DNA from: Clostridiales bacterium
GTDB taxonomy: Bacteria; Bacillota; Clostridia; Lachnospirales; Lachnospiraceae
DNA: 13,998 bases
Assembly: GCA_019420425.1 (NCBI GenBank)
Contig: JAHZHG010000031.1
Span: forward strand, 342-14,339
Direction of reading: 5' to 3'
Below the pieces are notes generated by a model that had not been told where the DNA came from, ran no database searches, and was given only the letters and a program-made list of their open reading frames with translations. This document shows positions 1 to 6,537 of the stretch, one piece after another (position 1 is the stretch's first letter; every line of letters starts with the position of its first letter). A program made the position numbers and the translations under genes.

Positions 1-690
1 GTACTTGCCGACAAACTTTTTCTCGTCCTTTGTCAGCTGCTCCGGGTATACCGGCTCGCAGTATTCCACAATCACGTCCACCGGGCGGATTTTGGGAAAA
101 TGGTCTTCAAAAATCCCTGAAGAATTGCTGATCGCAATGGGAACAATCGGACATCCGGTTTTGGTGGCAATTTTGAAGGAGCCTTCGTGGAAGGGCAGCA
201 TCTCCAGCTCATCTGAGGAGCGGGAGCGGGTTCCCTCCGGAAAAATGGTGATGGAAATCCCCTGCTTGATCTTATCGATACCGGCCAGAATGGTCTTTAG
301 GCCCTCACGGATGTTGTCCCGGTCAATGAAGAGACAGTGCAGGGCACGCATCCAGTCCGAAAGCAGAGGGATCTTTTCCATTTCTTTTTTGGCCACGTAC
401 CCGGTACGGTTTTTGCACCGGGAATAGGTCAGCAGGATATCAAAAAAGCTGCGGTGATTGCCAATGAACAAAACAGCGGTGTCCGTAGGGACACGATCCT
501 CCCCGATAATGGTAATCCGTGCGCCGGTGAGCCACAGAATCAGTTTGAACGCTCCCTGTACCATGCGCAGGCAGGCAATATCCCGATGCATCGGCCATTT
601 TTTTCCGATCAGCCATTCTACGAAATAGACGGGAATGAACAGAACCAAAAAGCCGATCACAACGATGCAGATCAGAATAAATCGAACCAT
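1..690 (-). CDS. plsC: 1-acyl-sn-glycerol-3-phosphate acyltransferase (PlsC family), 3' end outside window
   Basis: A membrane-associated acyltransferase that would transfer an acyl chain to lysophosphatidic acid in phospholipid synthesis. The first 230 codons are visible and the gene runs off the left edge. Residues 4-26 form a hydrophobic N-terminal segment. The HX4D catalytic box is NHRSFFD (His79, Asp84), the second block is FPEGTRSRS (150-158), and VPIAI follows at 183-187; these are the hallmarks of the LPLAT/PlsC fold. The ATG at 690 is chosen because AAGGAGG lies 6 nt upstream, overlapping the malQ stop codon (9 nt between stop and start). The two genes are therefore probably co-transcribed and translationally coupled. 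Acyl-acceptor specificity cannot be read from the sequence, so the gene symbol is a family-level name. Confidence 0.88.
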   Translation of the reverse strand, partial: MVRFILICIVVIGFLVLFIPVYFVEWLIGKKWPMHRDIACLRMVQGAFKLILWLTGARITIIGEDRVPTDTAVLFIGNHRSFFDILLTYSRCKNRTGYVAKKEMEKIPLLSDWMRALHCLFIDRDNIREGLKTILAGIDKIKQGISITIFPEGTRSRSSDELEMLPFHEGSFKIATKTGCPIVPIAISNSSGIFEDHFPKIRPVDVIVEYCEPVYPEQLTKDEKKFVGKY

Positions 691-699
691 GGTTCCTCC

Positions 700-2250
700 T
701 TATCTGCCAAACAGCTGGGTTGTCCTTTTCAGCCATTCGGCCCTTTCCGGGGTGAGATCGGAGGACTCATAGCGGAAGCTCCAGTTGTTTGCAGCCACGC
801 CGGGGATGTTCATCCGCGCGTCACTGCCCAGAATCAGCAGATCCTGGATAGGGAAGATAGCGTACCTGGCAATGGAGCCAAGGCAGAAGCGGATAAAGTC
901 CAGGCTGACGCAGTTGCCGTCGGTATTGCCATAACGGCGGATGCGGTCCTTGATGATCTCCGGCTGGGTCTGATACCAGCCCATTGTCGTATCATTGTCG
1001 TGCGTACCGGTATAGCAGATGCAGTTGCTTGTCTGATAAAAATGGGGGATGTAGTTTTCGTCCTTCATGTCTCCAAAACCGAACTGCAGTACCTTCATGC
1101 CGGGAAAGTGGAATCGGTCGCGCAGCTGCTCGACCTCAGGGGTGATGATACCCAGATCCTCAGCCCAGATCGGCAGATTTTCGCCAAGGGCCTTTTCGAC
1201 GGCCAGAAACAGGTCTTCCTCCGGCCCCTTGATCCACTGGCCGTTGATGGCAGTCGTCTCGTCGGCGGGGATGGACCAATAGGCTTCAAAGCCGCGGAAA
1301 TGGTCGATACGCAGATAGTCCACCAGCTTTAGCTGGCGGCGGATACGGCTGATCCACCAGCGGTAGCCGGTTGCTTTATGCTTGTCCCAGTCATACAGCG
1401 GGTTGCCCCAGAGCTGCCCGGTGGCGCTGAAATAGTCGGGCGGAACTCCCGCCACGCTGGTGGGATGTCCCTTGGAATCCAGCTGGAACAGGTCATTGTT
1501 TGCCCAGACGTCGCAGCTGTCCAGAGACAGGAAGATCGGTATATCCCCGATAATCTCAATTTCCTTTTCATGGGCGTACCCCAGCAGGGCGTTCCACTGC
1601 CTGGAGAAGATAAACTGGATAAACTGGTAATATCCAACCTCATCGGCCAGCTTCTCATGCCATACCTTCTTTACAGCGGGAGTGGGAGAGACCAGCTCGT
1701 CGTCCCATTCCTGCCAGGAGCGGCCTTCGTGGTAATCCTTTCCGGCCATGAACAGGGCGTAGTCATCCAGCCAGTCCTTCTCCTCCTCACAGAACAGGGC
1801 AAACTCCTCCAGCAGGGTTTTGTCCGGAGTATGGGAAAACGCATGATAGGCAGTTTTTAACGCCTTGGTTTTAAAGGTAATCGCCGCACCGTAATCCACC
1901 TTACGGGGAACCCATTTGGGCATATCGGCCAGATCCTCTTTGGTGAGCAGGTTCAGCTTGATCAGGCCGTCCAGGCTGATGATCAGCGGCTGTCCGGCAA
2001 AGGCGGAAAAGCCCTGATACGGGGAATCGCCGAAGCCTGTGGGGCCCAGAGGGAGTACCTGCCAGAGATGCTGGCCGGAAGCCTCCAGAAAGTCAATAAA
2101 CTCATACGCACCCTTGCCCAGATCTCCAATACCATAGGGAGAAGGGAAAGAGGTGGGGTGTACCAGCATACCGGAGAGCCTGCGTATGTCAGGCTTCTTC
2201 TCAGCTTCAGCTTCTTTAGCTAACAGTTCTTTTGCGTTGTAGGTTGTCAT
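700..2250 (-). CDS. malQ: 4-alpha-glucanotransferase (amylomaltase, GH77)
   Basis: A cytoplasmic disproportionating enzyme that transfers alpha-1,4-glucan segments between maltooligosaccharides and releases glucose. The 516-residue length is normal for bacterial MalQ. GH77 landmarks are present in order: the N-terminal GDSPYQ block (74-79), PPDYFSATGQLWGNPLY (270-286), the nucleophile Asp316 in RIDHFRG, the acid/base Glu364 in WAEDLG, and the transition-state Asp418 in THDND. A TTG start 21 nt further upstream is possible, but the ATG at 2250 is preceded by GAGGA at good spacing, and the sequence before it lies in the leader. A clean promoter is found at 2292-2320. The gene heads an operon with the plsC-like gene, an unusual pairing of glucan and lipid metabolism. 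Confidence 0.95.
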   Translation of the reverse strand: MTTYNAKELLAKEAEAEKKPDIRRLSGMLVHPTSFPSPYGIGDLGKGAYEFIDFLEASGQHLWQVLPLGPTGFGDSPYQGFSAFAGQPLIISLDGLIKLNLLTKEDLADMPKWVPRKVDYGAAITFKTKALKTAYHAFSHTPDKTLLEEFALFCEEEKDWLDDYALFMAGKDYHEGRSWQEWDDELVSPTPAVKKVWHEKLADEVGYYQFIQFIFSRQWNALLGYAHEKEIEIIGDIPIFLSLDSCDVWANNDLFQLDSKGHPTSVAGVPPDYFSATGQLWGNPLYDWDKHKATGYRWWISRIRRQLKLVDYLRIDHFRGFEAYWSIPADETTAINGQWIKGPEEDLFLAVEKALGENLPIWAEDLGIITPEVEQLRDRFHFPGMKVLQFGFGDMKDENYIPHFYQTSNCICYTGTHDNDTTMGWYQTQPEIIKDRIRRYGNTDGNCVSLDFIRFCLGSIARYAIFPIQDLLILGSDARMNIPGVAANNWSFRYESSDLTPERAEWLKRTTQLFGR

Positions 2251-2291
2251 GATGTTATCCTCAGCTTTCAATGGTGTAATCCAATACCGAT

Positions 2292-2320
2292 ATTATACCG
2301 AATAGTATAGGGAATAGCAA
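2292..2320 (-). promoter_or_regulatory. malQ-plsC promoter
   Basis: Read on the minus strand, TTGCTA (2320-2315, 4 of 6 consensus bases) and TATAAT (2297-2292, perfect) are separated by 17 nt, about 40 nt upstream of the malQ ATG. No operator palindrome is obvious beside it. Confidence 0.65.
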
Positions 2321-2371
2321 GGCTTATTATCGGCGGAGGCAAATCATGCATGGAATTGAGCAGGAAAAATA

Positions 2372-2881
2372 TTACCCGCACGAAGGAAAGGGATGCTGCA
2401 GCGAAAACAACGGGAAGAGTGCCTGTTCATAATCCTTAACATAATATTTTATGTTCTTGCGTCCTTTTTGGATAATTACATGGCCTTCCGCTTCCAGCTT
2501 CTCCTTCTGTGCCTGAGTTCCTCCGGGATATTTGGGATTCAGCTCCCCGTTGGCCTTTAGCGTTCTCCAGTACGGCGTTTCGTCCTCTGCCCTCTGGCTG
2601 CTGGCCCACGCTGCGATGGAGACAAAAATCCCGGCGGTAATGGGATCAGTAAAGTCCGCCCCGTTCGTCCCGGCCAGATATTCCCGCATCGCGCCGACGG
2701 TAATCACCTTCCCTTGGGGGACAGTTTTCATGAGCCTGTCATACGCAATCGGGGGAGCAAAGTACATTTTTGTACCGCCGTATTTTTTAATGGTGGCCTC
2801 ATCCGTAACCACCTGTATTTTCGGCATCCCGTTATCCTTTTGCAGCATTGCGTTAAAATCCTTCTTATCTTCATTAGCCAT
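2372..2881 (-). CDS. MGMT / alkyltransferase-like DNA-binding-domain protein without catalytic Cys
   Basis: A 169-residue protein. Residues 50-135 follow the DNA-binding domain of O6-alkylguanine-DNA alkyltransferases: VPQGKVITVG (54-63), then TPYWRTLKANGEL (102-114), then KEKLEAEG (126-133). In true MGMT the block reads PCHRV, with Cys as alkyl acceptor. Here it is PYWR (103-106), so both Cys and His are replaced and direct alkyl transfer is not expected. Alkyltransferase-like (ATL) proteins, which flag lesions for excision repair, also lack this Cys but usually have PWHR, so the protein is at best a divergent relative. The ATG at 2881 is chosen over a GTG at 2890 because AGGAGG lies 8-9 nt upstream of the ATG and overlaps the GTG region. 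A weak promoter candidate (TTGCAG-17-TATCCT on the minus strand) lies just upstream. It is divergent from the Rpn-type gene. The family call is fairly sure; the role is unknown. Confidence 0.72.
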   Translation of the reverse strand: MANEDKKDFNAMLQKDNGMPKIQVVTDEATIKKYGGTKMYFAPPIAYDRLMKTVPQGKVITVGAMREYLAGTNGADFTDPITAGIFVSIAAWASSQRAEDETPYWRTLKANGELNPKYPGGTQAQKEKLEAEGHVIIQKGRKNIKYYVKDYEQALFPLFSLQHPFPSCG

Positions 2882-3033
2882 ATCGGTCACCTCCTGGTTA
2901 AAGGATATCCCATTTGGCGTATTCCTGCAATGAGACAGTTTAAAAAATGGGTGTCATTTGCTGAAAATACATGTTTTTTTTCCGGCCATCCCAGAACTTC
3001 CGAAAATTCTATAAACAGGCAAAGAAATGAATA

Positions 3034-3062
3034 TTGACAATATAATTTTTGCATGATATACT
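3034..3062 (+). promoter_or_regulatory. Strong extended -10 promoter of the Rpn-type gene
   Basis: TTGACA (3034-3039), a 17-nt spacer and TATACT (3057-3062), with TGA directly before the -10 making an extended -10 element (TGnTATACT). Transcription would start near 3069, leaving an A-rich leader of about 95 nt before the ATG at 3164. This rules out the in-frame start at 3053. The surrounding 2980-3165 stretch is clearly more A+T-rich than its neighbours and holds nothing else recognisable. Confidence 0.8.
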
Positions 3063-3163
3063 TAAAAAATCACAAATACTATCTGAAAAACAAATCGAAT
3101 AATTTTTCCCTTACACATTTATTGAAAATAAATAAAAAAACGTATATAATAAAGGAAAACTGT

Positions 3164-4108
3164 ATGACAGACACATCAAAACTGAATAAGCAGATGTCAG
3201 ACGGCAGAAATGATCTTCAGAAGCTGAACCTTCTTGATGACTTTCTGTTTGACGTGGCCACCGGGGATCTGGAGACGTGCAGGATTATGATTGAGCTGTC
3301 CCTGGGAAAGAGACTGCGGAGCATTCGATGGCGAGAGGGCCAGAAGGTGATTCACAACCTGCCCGGAAAACGCGGAGTTAGGCTGGATTTCTGCGCTGAG
3401 GACGAGGATGGACGGATCTTTGACGTGGAAATGCAGAAGCGGAACGAGGGCAATATCCCCAAACGGACACGATTCTATCAGGCAATGATCGATACCCCTC
3501 TTTTAAAAAGCGGTGAAAAAGGATTTGACCGGCTGAACCCCACATATATCGTAATTATCTGCGGATTTGACCTCTTCGGCCTGGGAAAGTACCGTTATAC
3601 CTTTGAAAACCGCTGCCGGGAAGCGCCGGAGCTGGTGCTGGGGGATGAATGTGAAAAGATCATCCTGAACACCAGGGGGAAAAACGATGCCGAGGTAGAG
3701 CAGCCGCTGATCGATTTCCTACACTATATAGAACAGGGCGATGATATGGAAATACCGGAGGAATGTGACGAACGTCTGAAACATCTGCACGAAAAAATTC
3801 AGGATATCAAACGAAGTGCGCAGATGGAGGCAACCTATATGAGGATGGAAGAGCGGGACCGGTTAATCCGGGAAAGCGGGGAGATAAAAGGTGAAATGAA
3901 ACGGCTGATTCAGCAGGTCTGCAAAAAGCTGGCAAAAAGTAAAACCCCCGAGGAAATTGCAGAGGAGCTGGAGGAAGAGCTGACGGTGGTTGAGCAGATC
4001 TGTGAAACGGCAAAAGCTTTTGCTCCGGAGTATAACATCGGCCAGATTTATCAGGAGCTGGAAAAACAGGGGCTGCCCGGGCAGGAGCCAGGCTGGGAGC
4101 CGTATTAA
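3164..4108 (+). CDS. Rpn-family / PD-(D/E)XK nuclease 'transposase-like' protein
   Basis: A 314-residue protein of the Rpn (recombination-promoting nuclease) / PDDEXK_2 group, often annotated as a putative transposase. The N-terminal part has LNLLDDFLFD (21-30). The nuclease core shows RLDF (Asp75) and, 14 residues later, VEMQ (Glu89, Gln91), the D...ExQ form of the PD-(D/E)XK catalytic set. RFYQAMIDTPLLKSGE (103-118) and TYIVIICGFDLFG (127-139) are typical of the family. Residues about 205-285 are charged, heptad-like and probably coiled coil. The ATG at 3164 has AAAGGA 7 nt upstream and lies downstream of the promoter's start point. No terminal inverted repeats or target duplications flank it, so it is probably a solitary gene rather than an active element. 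Its stop codon overlaps that of the convergent AraC gene by 4 nt. E. coli Rpn proteins are RecA-independent nucleases; the role here is unknown. Confidence 0.85.
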   Translation: MTDTSKLNKQMSDGRNDLQKLNLLDDFLFDVATGDLETCRIMIELSLGKRLRSIRWREGQKVIHNLPGKRGVRLDFCAEDEDGRIFDVEMQKRNEGNIPKRTRFYQAMIDTPLLKSGEKGFDRLNPTYIVIICGFDLFGLGKYRYTFENRCREAPELVLGDECEKIILNTRGKNDAEVEQPLIDFLHYIEQGDDMEIPEECDERLKHLHEKIQDIKRSAQMEATYMRMEERDRLIRESGEIKGEMKRLIQQVCKKLAKSKTPEEIAEELEEELTVVEQICETAKAFAPEYNIGQIYQELEKQGLPGQEPGWEPY

Positions 4109-4118
4109 GGCTCCTGCC
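4080..4118. repeat. Inverted repeat at convergent stop codons
   Basis: GGCAGGAGCC (4080-4089) and its exact reverse complement GGCTCCTGCC (4109-4118) form a 10-bp stem around a 19-nt loop holding both overlapping stop codons. A nested alternative pairs GGAGCC (4096-4101) with GGCTCC (4109-4114), and CTGCCCGGGCAG (4073-4084) is itself a palindrome. No U-run follows on the plus strand. On the minus strand a short TGTTTTTC lies just beyond. It may end transcription weakly from either side; a true terminator is unproven. Confidence 0.4.
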
Positions 4119-5001
4119 GGATAAGTGCTTTGCGGTAGGTCTGCGGACTGCAGCCTTTTACCTTGGTAAAGACTTTGGAGTAATAGTTCGAGTCAGTAAA
4201 GCCGACCCGGGCGGCGATATCGGTGAGGGGACAGCTGGGGTCGGAGAGGTATTCCAGACTTCGTTCAATGCGGTATTCTTTTAAAAAACTGAACAGAGAA
4301 AGGTTCATATAGCGCTTGAACAGACGGCTGCATTCGCTGGTACATAAGTGGAGATGGGCAGAAATATCGGCCAGGCTGATTTTATTCATATAATTCTGCT
4401 CAAGATATACCATAATTTCTTTGACCCGTTCGTGCTCCAGCTTATCATGCGGGGTATAGGCCACTGAAGGATGATAGTTCTGCAATATGGTTTTCCACAG
4501 TGTCTGCAAGGCAATCATCATATCCAGCTCATAAAAATCCGGCTTTTCTTTATCCAGGCGGATGATGTTCTGGACAACCGCCAGAATCTGCTTATGCCAT
4601 GCCTGGCTGAAGTCAAAGCAGATGGCAGGCAGGGAGAAGTCCTGAGTGAGGGGGCTGACATAGTTTTGATAGATGATACTATCATGAAAGCCGTAGATCA
4701 GCTTGGGGTCAAAGGTGATGGAGATATACCGGCAGTCCTGCTCGCGATCCATGTACCCGGAGTGGAGCACATTGGCGTTGCCGAACAGGATTTCGCCCTC
4801 TTTCAGATGAAACGTACACTGATTGACTTTGTAGATCATCTGTCCCTGCTGAATCAGCGTGATCTCTATTTCCGGATGCCAATGCCATAAAAAAGAGCCG
4901 GATTCGTATTTCGACAGCCGTTCAGGGCTGACCAAAATCGGGAAGGTATTGCTTCCGTGCTTTTTCAATTCTTTTTGGAACTCGTTTGTGACAATCTGCA
5001 C
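4105..5001 (-). CDS. AraC/XylS-family transcriptional regulator
   Basis: A 298-residue sugar-responsive regulator type. The N-terminal half is a cupin-like ligand domain: HWHPEIEI (40-47) and LKEGEILFGNANVLHSG (66-82) are the usual blocks. The C-terminal 100 residues carry two helix-turn-helix units, around 207-230 (ISLADISAHLHL, SRLFKR) and 258-282 (LTDIAARVGFTDSNYYSKVF), ending with the family's GCSPQTYRK (283-291). The start is a GTG at 5001 with AAGGGGG 7 nt upstream; no better ATG lies nearby. It is divergently oriented to galK, whose promoter lacks a -35, so it is the natural candidate activator of galK and perhaps its own regulator. The ligand is not identifiable from sequence; galactose or a galactoside is inferred from context only. 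Confidence 0.93.
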   Translation of the reverse strand: MQIVTNEFQKELKKHGSNTFPILVSPERLSKYESGSFLWHWHPEIEITLIQQGQMIYKVNQCTFHLKEGEILFGNANVLHSGYMDREQDCRYISITFDPKLIYGFHDSIIYQNYVSPLTQDFSLPAICFDFSQAWHKQILAVVQNIIRLDKEKPDFYELDMMIALQTLWKTILQNYHPSVAYTPHDKLEHERVKEIMVYLEQNYMNKISLADISAHLHLCTSECSRLFKRYMNLSLFSFLKEYRIERSLEYLSDPSCPLTDIAARVGFTDSNYYSKVFTKVKGCSPQTYRKALIRQEP

Positions 5002-5023
5002 CGCTGGTCCCCCTTTACCATAA

Positions 5024-5086
5024 ATTCCTTATTTCTGCCTTGATTTTACCATTCCGGGAGGGGAAAACGCAAGATATTCCTTGTTT
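5024..5086 (+). promoter_or_regulatory. Direct repeat, candidate AraC half-sites
   Basis: ATTCCTTATTT (5024-5034) and ATTCCTTGTTT (5076-5086) match at 10 of 11 bases and are spaced 52 bp, about five helical turns. The second copy lies just upstream of the missing galK -35 position, the first in the early araC-type leader. AraC-family proteins commonly bind direct-repeat half-sites; assignment here is inference. Confidence 0.35.
5043..5072 (-). promoter_or_regulatory. Promoter of the AraC-type regulator
   Basis: On the minus strand, an extended -10 TGGTAAAAT (TAAAAT at 5048-5043) with a weak TTGCGT at 5072-5067, 18 nt apart. This gives a leader of roughly 35 nt before the GTG start. Confidence 0.45.
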
Positions 5087-5123
5087 TGCGCCGGATGGTT
5101 AAGGATTTTTCTGAGGGCGACGG

Positions 5124-5129
5124 TATAAT
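5124..5129 (+). promoter_or_regulatory. galK promoter -10, no recognisable -35
   Basis: A perfect TATAAT lies about 58 nt before the galK ATG. The position for a -35 (around 5100-5107) reads TAAGGATT and does not match TTGACA. A perfect -10 without -35 is what an activator-dependent promoter looks like, in keeping with the divergent AraC gene. Confidence 0.5.
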
Positions 5130-5186
5130 GGGGGAAAAGGGCGGTATTTAATCCTATAGTTTATATTTATTACGGAGGTTTTTCTT

Positions 5187-6422
5187 ATGCAGATTCCAAG
5201 TCAGTCTGAACTGAACAGAGTTTATGGGGAAAGTGAAAAAAGTACGGCGCGTTTTCAGGCCTTAGCCAGGAGCTTTAGCGAGAAATACGGCTGGGAGAAC
5301 GGGGAGTTTTTTTCCGCGCCGGGCAGAACGGAAATCATTGGTAACCACACGGACCACAACGGCGGCCTTGTCATTGCGGCCAGCATCAACATGGACACCA
5401 TAGGCGTCGCCCATCCGAATAACAGCAGTGTAATCCATATCACCAGCGAAGGCTACAAAAAGGAAATCGTAGTCGATCTGAATGCGCTTGACCAGATAGA
5501 GAAGGGAAAGGGCACGGAAGCTCTTCTGGCCGGTATGATGGAAGCAGCAAAGGTAAAGGGCTTTCAGGTTTCCGGCTTTGACGCCTGTGTTTCCACAGAG
5601 GTAATTCCCGCAGCGGGAGTCAGCTCCTCCGCATCTTTCGAAATGCTGATCTGCGCCATGGTTAACCATTTCTTCAACAGCGGCTCCATGAGCTGCATCG
5701 ATTACGCGAAAATCGGACAGTACGCGGAAAATGTATACTGGCTGAAGGCATCCGGCCTGATGGATCAGCTGGCATGCGCCGCAGGCGGAGCAATCTACCT
5801 GAACTTTGCCGACAAAGAGCAGCCCACCTACCGCCAGATCGATTTTTCCTTCCAGGAAATCGGCTATCAGCTGGTTATCGTCAATACCGGAAAGGGCCAT
5901 GCAGACCTGAGCCAGGAATATTCCGAGATTCCCATGGAGATGGGAGAGGCCGCAGCAGCCATGGGAGTTAAGCGCCTTTGCGAAGCCAATGAAGAATCGC
6001 TGATCGCCCACCTGGGAGAAATCAAAAATGACCGGGCGATTCTGAGAGCGCTGCACTTCTACGCAGAAAATGACCGGGTAGAAAAGGCATTTGCAGCAAT
6101 AGAACAGAAAAACGGCGAAGAGCTGTTAAAGCTTCTCGAAGAGTCAGGCACCTCCTCCTGGGAGCTGCTGCAGAACGGCTACTCCCTGCAGAACTGTAAG
6201 GAGCAGAAAATCACGCTGACGCTTGCACTGACCCAGCTGTTCTTAAAGAAAATCAATGCCGGAACCTGCCGTGTACATGGCGGCGGCTTTGCCGGAGTCA
6301 TTGCGTGCATTGTACCGGCTGACAAGAAGGACGCGTATGTAGAGTACATATCCCGGTTCGCCGGCAGAGAAAACGTATATCCCATGGACATCCGTTCCGT
6401 AGGAGCGGTACGCCTGGCATAA
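5187..6422 (+). CDS. galK: Galactokinase (GHMP kinase family)
   Basis: A cytoplasmic kinase making galactose-1-phosphate from galactose and ATP, the first step of the Leloir pathway. The 411-residue length is normal. The sugar signature is PGRTEIIGNHTDHNGG (45-60), the ATP loop PAAGVSSSAS (141-150), the catalytic-base block GLMDQLACAAGG (190-201, Asp193), and the C-terminal GHMP motif VHGGGFAGVI (363-372). The signature deviates from the classical GRxNxIGEHxDY: Asn53 stands where Glu contacts the sugar and His57 replaces Tyr. The ATG at 5187 has GGAGG 8 nt upstream. galT and galE are not adjacent, so the rest of the pathway must lie elsewhere. Preference for galactose over another hexose or amino sugar is inferred. 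Confidence 0.88.
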   Translation: MQIPSQSELNRVYGESEKSTARFQALARSFSEKYGWENGEFFSAPGRTEIIGNHTDHNGGLVIAASINMDTIGVAHPNNSSVIHITSEGYKKEIVVDLNALDQIEKGKGTEALLAGMMEAAKVKGFQVSGFDACVSTEVIPAAGVSSSASFEMLICAMVNHFFNSGSMSCIDYAKIGQYAENVYWLKASGLMDQLACAAGGAIYLNFADKEQPTYRQIDFSFQEIGYQLVIVNTGKGHADLSQEYSEIPMEMGEAAAAMGVKRLCEANEESLIAHLGEIKNDRAILRALHFYAENDRVEKAFAAIEQKNGEELLKLLEESGTSSWELLQNGYSLQNCKEQKITLTLALTQLFLKKINAGTCRVHGGGFAGVIACIVPADKKDAYVEYISRFAGRENVYPMDIRSVGAVRLA

Positions 6423-6433
6423 ACAGAAATAAA

Positions 6434-6489
6434 AGGCTCATAGCCGATTTTCTGAAAAAAAGAATTGACAGAAATCAGGCTATGGGCTT
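6434..6489. repeat. Long imperfect hairpin between galK and the lacI-type gene
   Basis: Bases 6434-6454 pair with 6469-6489 in a stem of about 20 bp with two single-base bulges (T6448, A6477) and two G-T pairs; the 14-nt loop is mostly A. On the minus strand it is followed by TTTTATTTC, on the plus strand by TTATAAT, so it could stop leftward transcription well and galK transcripts weakly. Unusually, the downstream promoter lies inside it: the -35 in loop and 3' arm, the -10 at its foot. Confidence 0.6.
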
Positions 6490-6494
6490 ATAAT
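6465..6494 (+). promoter_or_regulatory. Promoter of the lacI-type gene and GH31-A
   Basis: TTGACA (6465-6470) and TATAAT (6489-6494), both perfect, spaced 18 nt. The predicted start point near 6501 sits directly at the operator palindrome at 6502-6515, a classical arrangement for repression. Confidence 0.8.
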
Positions 6495-6501
6495 ATACAT
6501 A

Positions 6502-6515
6502 GTTAACCGGTTAAC
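6502..6515. promoter_or_regulatory. LacI-family operator, copy 1
   Basis: A perfect 14-bp palindrome, GTTAACCGGTTAAC, with the central CpG typical of LacI/GalR operators. It lies at the predicted transcription start, 22 nt before the regulator's ATG, implying autoregulation. A near-identical copy is at 9606-9619. Confidence 0.85.
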
Positions 6516-6537
6516 CTAGAGCGACAGAGGAAAGAAC

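Noticed and set aside
337..1332. Long plus-strand open frame (331 codons) opposite malQ and plsC
   Set aside because: No recognisable domain or ribosome binding site; the opposite strand has full GH77 and PlsC motifs, so this is a shadow frame.
2251..2271. TTG start extending malQ by 7 residues
   Set aside because: The extension covers the Shine-Dalgarno of the ATG at 2250, and no ribosome binding site precedes the TTG.
3053..3163. Upstream in-frame start adding 37 residues to the Rpn-type protein
   Set aside because: It lies within the promoter -10 region and before the predicted start point; the added residues are Lys/Asn-rich leader, and ATG 3164 has its own Shine-Dalgarno.
3164..4108. 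Insertion sequence around the Rpn-type gene
   Set aside because: No terminal inverted repeats or target duplications found near 2890-3030 or 4100-4130; the family name 'transposase' is not evidence of an element.
5262..6056. Minus-strand open frame of 264 codons opposite galK
   Set aside because: Low-complexity Cys/His/Gln-rich translation without domain features; galK motifs on the plus strand are complete.
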